Of a DNA stretch of 64,000 nt, positions 43,351 to 50,882 are shown piece after piece. This DNA comes from Epilithonimonas tenax DSM 16811 (lineage in GTDB: Bacteria > Bacteroidota > Bacteroidia > Flavobacteriales > Weeksellaceae). The notes under the pieces are model-generated. The model searched no databases and was not told where the DNA came from. It saw only the letters and a list, made by a program, of their open reading frames with translations. The stretch covers positions 1 to 64,000 of the forward strand of contig NZ_AUAA01000007.1 in assembly GCF_000428485.1 (NCBI RefSeq), in the 5' to 3' direction. Each line of letters starts with the position of its first letter. Positions within the stretch are counted from its first letter, which is position 1. A program made the position numbers and the translations under genes.

Positions 43351-44760
43351 ATGTCATTAATCAAATCAATCTCCGGAATACGCGGAACTATTGGCGGCCG
43401 CGTCAATGATAACCTGACTCCGCTGGATGTCGTGAAATTTGCTTCTGCCTTCGGAACTTGGCTTCAGAACAATAAAAATAAAAAAGACTTAACCTTAGTT
43501 ATCGGTCGTGATGCGAGGATTTCTGGTCAAATGGTTTCTTCACTCGTTGCTTCTACTTTGCAAGGTCTTGGAATTAACGTTGTTGATTTGGGACTTTCTA
43601 CAACACCAACTGTTGAAATAATGGTTCCGGAACTGAATGCTGACGGCGGAATTATCCTGACTGCTTCTCACAATCCAAAACAATGGAACGCATTGAAATT
43701 GCTTAATGACAAAGGCGAATTCATCAGTGGAGAAAATGGTGCTGACGTTTTGACTTTGGCTGAAAATGAAGATTTCAATTATGCAGAAGTTGATGATTTG
43801 GGTAAATATGAGACGAGAGATGACGCTTTTGACATTCATATCAAACAAATTCTTGACTTGCCAACTGTTGATGTAGAAGCGATAAAAGCTAAGAAATTTA
43901 AAGTGGTTTTGGATGCGGTAAATTCTACCGGCGGGATTTCTATTCCACCACTTTTGGAGAAACTCGGCGTTGAAGTTGTGAAACTTTATTGCGAGCCAAA
44001 CGGGCAATTCCCTCACAATCCGGAACCTTTGAAAGAACATCTTGGCGACATCTGCGAATTGGTCATCCAAGAAAAAGCGGATATGGGAATCGTGGTAGAT
44101 CCTGATGTGGACAGACTGGCTTTGGTAGACGAAAAAGGCGAAATGTTTGGCGAAGAATACACTTTGGTTGCCGTTGCAGATTACCTTTTGAGAGACCAAA
44201 AAGGCGTGGCCATTTCCAATCTTTCATCCAGCCGGGCATTGAGAGATGTGGCGAAAAACCTGGATTCTGACTATTTTGCAAGTGCTGTAGGAGAAGTGAA
44301 TGTCGTCAACCTGATGAAAGAAAAAAATGCCGTTATTGGTGGCGAAGGAAACGGTGGAATCATCTATCCGGCGCTGCATTACGGACGTGATTCTTTGGTT
44401 GGTGTTGCATTATTCTTAACCCATTTGGCGAAAGAAAACAAAACCGTTTCTGAATTGAGAGCCACTTATCCAAGTTATTTTATGGGTAAAAAGAAAATCG
44501 AACTGACGCCGGATATTGATGTAGATGCTTTATTAATCAAAGTTCAGGAAGAATACAAGAACGAAGACATTTCGACTTCGCTCAATGTGACAGAAGTTTC
44601 TACAATTGACGGTGTAAAAATCGATTTCCCTGAAAACTGGGTTCATTTGAGAAAGTCAAATACAGAACCGATTATCAGAATTTACACTGAGGCATTTTCT
44701 CAGGAAGAAGCGGATAAATTGGGTGATGATATGATTGCGAAGATTAGAAGTTTGATATAA
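43351..44760 (+). CDS. glmM: phosphoglucosamine mutase
   Basis: Interconverts glucosamine 6- and 1-phosphate on the route to UDP-GlcNAc. Active-site TASHNP is at 104-109, with Ser106 as the phosphoserine; the Mg site DPDVDR is at 250-255; the sugar-binding loop GEGNGGIIYP follows; and the phosphate loop RKSNTEPIIRIY is near the end. The 469-residue length fits GlmM or ManB-like mutases; GlmM is the usual assignment in this lineage, but a phosphomannomutase role is possible. Own promoter and terminator. Confidence 0.88.
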   Translation: MSLIKSISGIRGTIGGRVNDNLTPLDVVKFASAFGTWLQNNKNKKDLTLVIGRDARISGQMVSSLVASTLQGLGINVVDLGLSTTPTVEIMVPELNADGGIILTASHNPKQWNALKLLNDKGEFISGENGADVLTLAENEDFNYAEVDDLGKYETRDDAFDIHIKQILDLPTVDVEAIKAKKFKVVLDAVNSTGGISIPPLLEKLGVEVVKLYCEPNGQFPHNPEPLKEHLGDICELVIQEKADMGIVVDPDVDRLALVDEKGEMFGEEYTLVAVADYLLRDQKGVAISNLSSSRALRDVAKNLDSDYFASAVGEVNVVNLMKEKNAVIGGEGNGGIIYPALHYGRDSLVGVALFLTHLAKENKTVSELRATYPSYFMGKKKIELTPDIDVDALLIKVQEEYKNEDISTSLNVTEVSTIDGVKIDFPENWVHLRKSNTEPIIRIYTEAFSQEEADKLGDDMIAKIRSLI

Positions 44761-44763
44761 ATT

Positions 44764-44793
44764 AAAGGAAGCAAAGTTTTTGCTTCCTTTTTT
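44764..44793. terminator. bidirectional terminator between glmM and ydcF
   Basis: A perfect 12 bp stem AAAGGAAGCAAA with TTTGCTTCCTTT around a 3-base loop, flanked by T on one side and A on the other. Confidence 0.88.
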
Positions 44794-44800
44794 ATTTCAA

Positions 44801-45310
44801 TTAAATCGCTTCTTTATAATAAGCCACAAATTCTCGAAAAATTGAATAGAAATCCCTCAATTCAAAATATTCCTGGCTTGCGCTTTCAACATTTTCAAAC
44901 CCTTTCTTTCTGAATAATTTCTTGGTTCTTGTCTGATGAAAATACTGGGAAACAGAAATTGCATTTTTGAAATTCAAACTATCCATTATTCTGATGGAAT
45001 TCTCAACCGTTTTCTCCGTATCATTTCCGTAATTATCAACCAGTATTTTCCCTTTAGGGATTTTATTATTAATCAAATATGCCTGCATTTTCTTTCCTTC
45101 CCAAAAACCTTCCTTTCCCAAACCACCGCTGACGATAATTGATTTGATTCTTTTCTGAGTGAATAATCCGATGCTTTTATCAAGACGGGCGTTTAACCTC
45201 TCGGACAAAGTTCCATCTTCGTTCACTTTGTTTCCTAGAACGATGGCAACGTCTGCTTTTGTTTGTTCATCAGTCAATCCATCTATGGTAATGTAAATTG
45301 AATGCGCCAA
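44801..45310 (-). CDS. YdcF/DUF218 family protein, start uncertain
   Basis: The DUF218 domain is seen in ADVAIVLGNKVNEDGTLSERL near the start, IIVSGGLGKEGFWEGKKM, NYGNDTEKTVEN and VSQYFHQTRTKKLF. The first usable codon is the TTG at 45310, but the frame is open upstream to about 45379, and those codons would encode a good membrane helix (SIFVIIIVWFLAHSIYI) as in homologues. No ATG, GTG or TTG begins that extension. So the real start may be a non-standard codon or have been lost. Likely a membrane-anchored protein of unclear function. Confidence 0.8.
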   Translation of the reverse strand: MAHSIYITIDGLTDEQTKADVAIVLGNKVNEDGTLSERLNARLDKSIGLFTQKRIKSIIVSGGLGKEGFWEGKKMQAYLINNKIPKGKILVDNYGNDTEKTVENSIRIMDSLNFKNAISVSQYFHQTRTKKLFRKKGFENVESASQEYFELRDFYSIFREFVAYYKEAI

Positions 45311-45401
45311 AAACCAAACAATAATAATGACGAAAATTGATTTGATAAAAGTAGAAATTTTCTTCGTTAAGAATCTAAATTATAAAATATTATTTCTAAA
45401 A

Positions 45402-45434
45402 GCCACCTGCAATGAGCCAATTGCTATCAGCCAT
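45402..45434. repeat. GCCAATTGCTATCAGCC low-complexity word repeat
   Basis: AATGAGCCAATTGCTATCAGCCATTT repeats the words GAGCCAA, TGCTAT and CAGCCA, resembling the gap after rpmA (49934). Probably noncoding. Confidence 0.35.
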
Positions 45435-46670
45435 TTAATATTCCATCTTTCTCAATTTCTTAGAAGTCGTGCCAATGAATATAGCTGTTAAAACCGTCAT
45501 TGCCCCTCCGAAAACCACAGATCGTACAACGCCCATCAGCTTCGCAGTCAATCCACTTTCAAATTGCCCCAATTCATTACTAGACATAATGAAAATCGAA
45601 TTCACGCTCAAAACACGTCCTCGGATCTCTTCTGGCGTTTTCAACTGTACGATGGTGCCCCGGATCACGACGCTGATTCCGTCCAACATTCCACTTAAGA
45701 CAAGGAATGCAAATGACAGCCAATACATTTTCGATAATCCAAATCCAATGATACAAAGTCCGAAACCTGTTGCCACAAAAAGTAATATTTTGCCCTGGTT
45801 TTTCCTCAGTGGAACCATAGAAAGTGTAATGATAATCAACATAGAACCGATGTCAGAAGCCGCATTCAGCAAGCCAAAACCTTCCGAACCAACTTTCAGA
45901 ATATCACTCGCAAAAACCGGAATCATTGCCACTGCGCCACCAAAAAGTACCGCAAACATATCCAGCATCTGAGCACCAAGAATTTCCTTTGTTTTATAAA
46001 TATAAGCCAAACCTTCCTTCATGCTGTCGAAGACATTCACATCCTTATTCTTATTCTCAGAGAACTGTTTGTTGATGGTCCAGAAAAACAATGATGACAA
46101 AACCATACAACTGACAATCACCACCAAAGTCCATTTGATCGTGATCAAAGCAATCAGAAACCCGCCCAAAGCATGACCGGAAACCGAGGCAATCAAAAAC
46201 GTCGCTTGGTTCAAAGTTACGGCGTAAGGCAAATTCTCCTGCTTCACAATTCTCGGGATCATACTCGGAACCAATGGCCCCAAAAACGAGCGACAAATCC
46301 CCGTGAAAAAAATTACCGCGTAAATAAAATAAGTGATCTCATGACCTGTAAATTGCAATTTATGCCCCATAAAAGCCGGGATCAAAAGCAAACTGATCAA
46401 AACCACATACGCATAATTACACAGCAAAAGCAGCTTTTTCTTTTCATTCATGTCGATCACGTGACCAGCGTACAGCGCGCACGACACCGCCGGAATCACC
46501 TCGGAAAGCCCAATCAATCCAATAGAAAAAGGATCGTGCGTCAACTGATAAACCCACCAACCCAAAAGTGTTGCCAGCATCCTGAATGCGATGATCAGAA
46601 AAAACCTGCCTGTTAAAAGATGACGAAATTCCATATTGTTTAAAACGCGAAGTGGTGTAAAAGAAATCAT
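45435..46670 (-). CDS. major facilitator superfamily transporter
   Basis: A 411-residue protein with about 12 membrane helices in two halves. The loop between helices 2 and 3, YAGHVIDMNEKKKLLLLC, corresponds to the MFS GxxxDRxGRR signature in altered form, and FLGPLVPSMIPRIVKQENLPYA is typical of MFS proteins related to enterobactin exporter EntS and DUF894. Substrate unknown; an exporter is likely. It diverges from the Gdx/SugE gene, with 62 bases between starts. The N-terminal ATG at 46670 is favoured; an internal Met at residue 13 is possible. Confidence 0.87.
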   Translation of the reverse strand: MISFTPLRVLNNMEFRHLLTGRFFLIIAFRMLATLLGWWVYQLTHDPFSIGLIGLSEVIPAVSCALYAGHVIDMNEKKKLLLLCNYAYVVLISLLLIPAFMGHKLQFTGHEITYFIYAVIFFTGICRSFLGPLVPSMIPRIVKQENLPYAVTLNQATFLIASVSGHALGGFLIALITIKWTLVVIVSCMVLSSLFFWTINKQFSENKNKDVNVFDSMKEGLAYIYKTKEILGAQMLDMFAVLFGGAVAMIPVFASDILKVGSEGFGLLNAASDIGSMLIIITLSMVPLRKNQGKILLFVATGFGLCIIGFGLSKMYWLSFAFLVLSGMLDGISVVIRGTIVQLKTPEEIRGRVLSVNSIFIMSSNELGQFESGLTAKLMGVVRSVVFGGAMTVLTAIFIGTTSKKLRKMEY

Positions 46671-46674
46671 TTTG

Positions 46675-46682
46675 CAAAAGTA
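46675..46682 (-). promoter_or_regulatory. -7 box of the MFS gene, nearly leaderless
   Basis: CAAAAGTA (TACTTTTG on minus) ends 4 bases before the ATG at 46670. Confidence 0.5.
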
Positions 46683-46720
46683 GTGGATCGTGATTAATTA
46701 GGTATTAATTTTCAAAATTT

Positions 46721-46728
46721 TATCTTCG
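46721..46728 (+). promoter_or_regulatory. -7-like box of the Gdx/SugE gene
   Basis: TATCTTCG differs from TAnnTTTG by one base and ends 4 bases before the ATG at 46733. Confidence 0.4.
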
Positions 46729-46732
46729 CAGG

Positions 46733-47068
46733 ATGAATTGGATCATACTCATCATCGCAGGACTATTTGAAACAGGATTTGCCGCTTGCCTCGGAAAAGC
46801 GCAGGAAACTTCAGGAAAAGAAAGCATCTATTGGTGGATCGGGTTTTCCGCCTGTCTTTTCACCAGTATGTTTCTGATGTTCAAAGCCATCTCGGGACCT
46901 AGCGGATTACCAATCGGCACCGCTTATGCCGTCTGGACAGGTATTGGCGCAGTCGGCGGCGTGATCGTCGGGATTCTGATCTTCAAAGAACCAGCCACTT
47001 TTTGGCGACTTTTTTTCGTTTCCACATTAATTGCCTCCATTGTAGGTTTGAAAGCTGTAAGTCATTGA
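46733..47068 (+). CDS. small multidrug resistance family, Gdx/SugE-like guanidinium exporter
   Basis: A 111-residue protein with four membrane helices, the SMR length. The catalytic Glu13 lies in GLFETG, and PIGTAYAVWTGIGAVGG is the signature of the SMR family shared by EmrE and Gdx. The mid-protein motif and short loops fit the Gdx (SugE) branch, which exports guanidinium against protons, but the EmrE branch cannot be excluded. It is a single gene, not a paired SMR, with no guanidine riboswitch seen upstream. Confidence 0.85.
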   Translation: MNWIILIIAGLFETGFAACLGKAQETSGKESIYWWIGFSACLFTSMFLMFKAISGPSGLPIGTAYAVWTGIGAVGGVIVGILIFKEPATFWRLFFVSTLIASIVGLKAVSH

Positions 47069-47116
47069 TATTTTCAGGAGCTATTTGACTTTGTCGAACA
47101 GAAATTTATTTAATTT

Positions 47117-47247
47117 TTGGAGCTGTTTCCCGCTATCCGCTGTATCTTTTTTGTTTTCAGAACCTTTTCTCATCAAAAAAAACAGACAAAAAGAAAACAA
47201 AAAAGGATGCCGCTACTATCGGGGCTATGGGATTTGTAAACCAATCG
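47117..47247 (+). repeat. foldback element, family A, copy A3 (different core)
   Basis: Starts GGAGCTGTTTCCCGCTATCC and ends TCGGGGCTATGGGATTTG with CCAATCG, like A1 and A2, but the core is unrelated: TTTTTTGTTTTC and GAAAACAAAAAA, a perfect 12 bp inverted repeat, sit beside the end blocks. Its last block is also close to that of family B. It lies 48 bases after the Gdx/SugE gene. Confidence 0.7.
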
Positions 47248-47311
47248 ATATTTTACGCAAAATCCACACTTTATCAAAGTTCTAAATCGTTGACAAGGCT
47301 TAACAATCGGA

Positions 47312-48811
47312 TTACAATTGAAACTCAGACAAAAAATCACCGATCTTCCGGTCATTTGCCAATCTCGGAATTTTGTTCTGTCCGCCCAATTTCCCTTCAG
47401 ATTTCGCATAATCCTGAAAGGCATTTTTCTTCAATTTTGTAATTACCAAAGGTTGCAGAATATTTCCAGAAATCAAATCATCATAATAAGTATTTCGCTT
47501 TCTGAGCTGTAGATCCAATTCGGATTTGAACGCTTGCAAATCCTCTGCTTCTTTTTCAAATTCTATAAACCATTCGTGGTAAGGCAATCCTTCCGCCGGA
47601 TTCACTTGTGGTGCAAGATGGAATTCTGTAATTTGAGCAGGAAATTTCTCCACGGTTGCTTTCAACGCTTCTTCCACTTCAAACGCAATCACGTGTTCTC
47701 CAAAAGCCGAAGTAAAATGTTTGGTTCTGCCAGAAACCAAAATTCGGTAAGGGTTTTTATCAATAAATCTCACCACATCGCCGATAGAATAAGCCCAAAG
47801 ACCAGAATTGGTCGTCAAAATCAAGGCGTAATCTTTATAAAGTTCCACATCTTTCAGCGTCAATCTTTTTGCATTCGGTTTGCCATATTGTTCTAATGGA
47901 ACAAATTCGTAGAAAATCCCGTGGTTGGTCAACAGCAACAATCCTTCTTTGGTATAATCATCCTGAAACGCAAAAAAACCTTCCGACGCCGGAAACGTCT
48001 GAACAATATCGACAGGTTTTCCCAGCAATTCATTCATCTTGTTGCGGTACGGCTCGTAGTTGACGCCTCCAGTTATGATCAATTGGAGGTTTGGGAAAAT
48101 CTCCGTAATTTTTTTGCCGTGTCGGTCAATCAGTTTTTCGAAATACATAATGAGCCAAGGTGGGATACCTGAAATCAGGGTCATATTTTCTTTCTCGGTT
48201 TCTTCTACGATTTTATCGACTTTGGTTTCCCAGTCTTCGATGCAGTTGGTTTCCCAGCTTGGCAATCTGTTTTTCTGAAGGTAATTGGGGATGTGGTGCG
48301 CCACGATTCCGGACAATCTTCCGTTTTTGATGCCATTGATTTCTTCCAATACTGGCGAACCTTGTAGGAAAATCATCTTTCCGTTGACGAAATCTGCATT
48401 GTTTTTCTTTTCGATGTAATGGAAAAGTGCACTTTGAGCCGCTGCAATCTGAAAAGGCATTGCTTCTTTGGAAATCGGAATATATTTGGCACCAGAAGTG
48501 GTTCCGGAGGTTTTAGCAAAATACTCCGGTAAGTCTGGCCAAAGGATTTTGGACTGTCCTTTTTGGATTTTCTCGATGTAAGGCTTCAAATCTTCATAGT
48601 CAGCAATCGGAACATTGGTTCGGAAATCCTCACTATTCTTTATCGTTTCAAATTGATGCTCTCTTCCGAAGAGCGTTTTCTCAGCGGTTTTGACGAGTGA
48701 AAGCAGAAGTTCTTCTTGATTCTTGACCGCATTGGTTTTGAAATCTTTTGTTTTGGCGGTATGTTTTTTGGCCCAGATGAGGGCAATGTTTTTCTTTATA
48801 AAATCTAACAT
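47312..48811 (-). CDS. GH3-like acyl-adenylating family protein
   Basis: A 499-residue protein of the GH3 (auxin-responsive promoter family) fold, with the adenylate-binding motif KTSGTTSGAKYIPIS near 110-124, a middle motif YEFVPLEQYG and the late domain YRILVSGRTKHF. In plants GH3 enzymes link amino acids to plant hormones; bacterial members are thought to adenylate an acid and pass it to an amino acid or other acceptor. The bacterial substrate is not known. It is read leftward alone. Confidence 0.9.
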   Translation of the reverse strand: MLDFIKKNIALIWAKKHTAKTKDFKTNAVKNQEELLLSLVKTAEKTLFGREHQFETIKNSEDFRTNVPIADYEDLKPYIEKIQKGQSKILWPDLPEYFAKTSGTTSGAKYIPISKEAMPFQIAAAQSALFHYIEKKNNADFVNGKMIFLQGSPVLEEINGIKNGRLSGIVAHHIPNYLQKNRLPSWETNCIEDWETKVDKIVEETEKENMTLISGIPPWLIMYFEKLIDRHGKKITEIFPNLQLIITGGVNYEPYRNKMNELLGKPVDIVQTFPASEGFFAFQDDYTKEGLLLLTNHGIFYEFVPLEQYGKPNAKRLTLKDVELYKDYALILTTNSGLWAYSIGDVVRFIDKNPYRILVSGRTKHFTSAFGEHVIAFEVEEALKATVEKFPAQITEFHLAPQVNPAEGLPYHEWFIEFEKEAEDLQAFKSELDLQLRKRNTYYDDLISGNILQPLVITKLKKNAFQDYAKSEGKLGGQNKIPRLANDRKIGDFLSEFQL

Positions 48812-48832
48812 TAATTAAGAAATTTCGATTTT

Positions 48833-48840
48833 CAAATTTA
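48833..48840 (-). promoter_or_regulatory. -7 box of the GH3 gene
   Basis: CAAATTTA (TAAATTTG on minus), 21 bases before the ATG at 48811. Confidence 0.55.
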
Positions 48841-48862
48841 GAAGTAATCTTTTATATAATAG

Positions 48863-48899
48863 ATGTTGGAAGTTAGATTTTAGATATTAGATTTTAGTT
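48863..48899. repeat. TTAGATTTTAG low-complexity word repeat
   Basis: GTTAGATTTTAGATATTAGATTTTAG repeats TTAGATTTTAG with small changes, in the gap upstream of the GH3 gene. The rest of this 443-base gap to 49066 shows nothing else. Confidence 0.4.
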
Positions 48900-49066
48900 T
48901 CTTTGAAAATACACAATTGAAATTTAGAAACATTGACTGTTTGACACTTATTAGAAATGACAAAACACCGATCTAATTTTTCCCTCGTGTTTTATGCAAA
49001 ATCTGCAGCCCGACTAATCTCATCTTTTCTATTTTTTTATTTGAATCGATGAACCACTTCGTTAGG

Positions 49067-49163
49067 TTTGAGCGGAAATCCTTTTTTGCTTGTACTCAAG
49101 TTCAACTTAACGGAAAATTTTGAGAAAAATGATTGGGAGCGGAAGGCGGATAAAGCTGCCCAA
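49067..49163 (-). repeat. foldback element family B, copy B3
   Basis: Read on the minus strand it starts TTGGGCAGCTTTATCCGCC and ends AAAAAGGATTTCCGCTC with AAACC. The end blocks match B1 and B2; the core (CTCAAAATTTTCCG...) is different and only partly self-paired. It lies 54 bases before the rplU promoter. Confidence 0.7.
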
Positions 49164-49193
49164 TCATTATTATTAAAAAGTTTGTGATAAGTG

Positions 49194-49225
49194 TTTGTGT
49201 TTTAGAAAGAATAATTGTACTTTTG
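49194..49225 (+). promoter_or_regulatory. complete promoter of rplU-rpmA (-33 and -7)
   Basis: TTTG at 49194-49197 and TACTTTTG at 49218-49225, 20 bases apart, fit both parts of the Bacteroidota vegetative promoter. The predicted leader to the ATG at 49255 is about 25 nt. Confidence 0.7.
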
Positions 49226-49254
49226 CACCTCGAATAATATAAAATTTATAAACA

Positions 49255-49650
49255 ATGTTTGCAATTGTAGAAATAGCAGGGCTTCAATACAAAGTTGAGC
49301 AAAACCAAAAGTTGTTTGTGAACCGTTTGAAAGGAGACAAAGGAACGAAAGTTTCTTTTGATAAAGTTCTTCTTACTGTAAACGGCGCAATTACTATTGG
49401 TGCCCCGGCTGTAAGCGGTATTACCGTAGAAGTAGAAATCCTAGACCACGTTTTGGCGGATAAAGTAATCATCTTCAAAAAGAAGAGAAGAAAAGGTTAT
49501 GCAAAGAAAAACGGTCACAGACAATCTCTAACTCAAATCATCGTAACTGGTATCACTGGTTTTGATTCTGAGAAAAAAGAAGCTAAAAAAGCAGCGCCTA
49601 AGAAAGCGGCTAAAGCTGAAGTAACAGAAACCAGCGAATCTGCTGAATAA
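49255..49650 (+). CDS. rplU: 50S ribosomal protein L21
   Basis: A 131-residue ribosomal protein that binds 23S rRNA near L20. The family core is in residues 1-100 (MFAIVEIAGLQYKVEQNQKL, GAPAVSGITVEVEILD, FKKKRRKGYAKKNGHRQ). A Lys- and Ala-rich tail (about 105-131) extends beyond the Escherichia coli protein, as in many Bacteroidota. Followed at 25 bases by rpmA, as in most bacteria. Confidence 0.96.
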   Translation: MFAIVEIAGLQYKVEQNQKLFVNRLKGDKGTKVSFDKVLLTVNGAITIGAPAVSGITVEVEILDHVLADKVIIFKKKRRKGYAKKNGHRQSLTQIIVTGITGFDSEKKEAKKAAPKKAAKAEVTETSESAE

Positions 49651-49675
49651 TTTTTAACCACAAAGTTTAAATAAA

Positions 49676-49933
49676 ATGGCACATAAGAAAGGAGTTGGTA
49701 GTTCCAAAAACGGTAGAGAATCTCATTCCAAAAGATTGGGCGTGAAGATTTTCGGAGGACAAGACGCTATTGCTGGTAACATCATCATCAGACAAAGAGG
49801 TACTCAGCATCACCCAGGTGAAAATGTTGGGATGGGTAAAGATCACACTTTGCACGCTCTTGTTGACGGTAAAGTTGTTTTCAGAAAGAAAGCTAACAAC
49901 AGATCATTTGTATCTATTGAACCAAACGCATAA
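49676..49933 (+). CDS. rpmA: 50S ribosomal protein L27
   Basis: An 85-residue protein with the family start [16 protein letters not shown], so it is made without the N-terminal extension that needs cleavage in Firmicutes, and the core [19 protein letters not shown]. The N-terminal tail reaches the peptidyl-transferase centre. Shares its transcript with rplU. Confidence 0.97.
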   Translation: MAHKKGVGSSKNGRESHSKRLGVKIFGGQDAIAGNIIIRQRGTQHHPGENVGMGKDHTLHALVDGKVVFRKKANNRSFVSIEPNA

Positions 49934-49972
49934 TTTGGCTTATAGCAATTAGCTTATGGCTATTTGCTTTTA
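49934..49972. repeat. GCTTATAGCAATTAGC low-complexity word repeat
   Basis: GGCTTATAGCAATTAGCTTATGGCTATTTGC follows the rpmA stop and repeats the words TTATAGC, TTAGC and TTATGGC. It is one of several such gaps; noncoding. Confidence 0.35.
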
Positions 49973-49990
49973 AAAGCGTTTTATAAAAAT

Positions 49991-50027
49991 AAAAAATCCT
50001 GAGACTTATGTTTCAGGATTTTTTTTT
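49991..50027. terminator. terminator between rpmA and yebC
   Basis: AAAAATCCTGA pairs with TCAGGATTTTT around a 10-base loop, followed by more T. It serves both converging genes. Confidence 0.85.
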
Positions 50028-50041
50028 GGGTGATTGTTCGA

Positions 50042-50782
50042 TTAAAGCGTTTCTAATTGCGCTTCTGTAAACTCCATATTATGGAAGACGTTCTGAACGT
50101 CGTCGTCTTCTTCAAAGCGTTCCAGCATTTTCATATTGGCCTTGAACTGGTCATCCGTCATTTCCTTGGTATTGTTCGGAATCCTTTGTAATTCTGCACT
50201 TTTCACTTCGATTTTTAGATCGTCAAGCTTGTGAGACATGGCTCCGAAATCTTCGAAGGCTGTTGTGATCAGAACTTCAGTTTCGTCTTGATCGATCTCT
50301 TCTGCGCCACCGTCTATCATTTCCATTTCGAAGTCATCCCATTCGGATTTGATCTGAGCCTTATCAATCGTGAAAATACCCTTTCTGTCGAAGATAAAAG
50401 CTAACTCTCCGTTCTTGCCAAGACTGCCATCAAACTTATTGAAAATAGCTCTTACGTTGGCAACCGTTCTCGTAGGATTGTTTGTGGTACATTCTACAAA
50501 GAAAGCAACGCCTCCTTGTCCGTAACCTTCGTAAGTGATCTCTTCATAGTTCTCCGCATCTGCGCCACTTGCCTTTTTAATCGCACGTTCCACATTATCC
50601 TTTGGCATATTGGCGCCTTTTGCATTCTGGATGCATCTTCTAAGTGCTGGATTGGCTTCCGGATCAGATCCGCCGGCTTTCACTGCTAATGCTATATCTT
50701 TTCCTATCTTGGAAAACGTTTTGGCCATCTTATCCCATCTGGCCATTTTTGAGGCTTTTCTATATTCGAATGCTCTTCCCAT
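50042..50782 (-). CDS. YebC/TACO1 family protein
   Basis: A 246-residue protein of the YebC/PmpR family with MGRAFEYRKASKMARWDKMAKTFSK at the start and ANMPKDNVERAIKKA and YEGYGQGGVAFFVECTTNNPTRTVANVR in the middle. Members were first called DNA-binding regulators; some have more recently been linked to translation of proline-rich stretches. I cannot tell which applies here. It is read alone. Confidence 0.93.
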   Translation of the reverse strand: MGRAFEYRKASKMARWDKMAKTFSKIGKDIALAVKAGGSDPEANPALRRCIQNAKGANMPKDNVERAIKKASGADAENYEEITYEGYGQGGVAFFVECTTNNPTRTVANVRAIFNKFDGSLGKNGELAFIFDRKGIFTIDKAQIKSEWDDFEMEMIDGGAEEIDQDETEVLITTAFEDFGAMSHKLDDLKIEVKSAELQRIPNNTKEMTDDQFKANMKMLERFEEDDDVQNVFHNMEFTEAQLETL

Positions 50783-50803
50783 TACAAGTTTTATTTTATA
50801 CTA

Positions 50804-50811
50804 CAAAAGTA
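50804..50811 (-). promoter_or_regulatory. -7 box of yebC
   Basis: CAAAAGTA (TACTTTTG on minus), 21 bases before the ATG at 50782. Confidence 0.5.
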
Positions 50812-50824
50812 CTGAAATATGGAA

Positions 50825-50862
50825 ACAAAAAAAATACCTCCAATAAAATTGGAGGTATTTAT
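50825..50862 (-). terminator. terminator of the OmpA gene
   Basis: AAATACCTCCAA pairs with TTGGAGGTATTT; on the minus strand it is followed by a run of T. Confidence 0.85.
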
Positions 50863-50882
50863 ATTTAGAAATTAATTGCTAA

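Noticed and set aside
43540-44199. 219-residue minus-strand frame inside glmM
   Set aside because: It is antisense to conserved GlmM motifs and is a codon-bias shadow.
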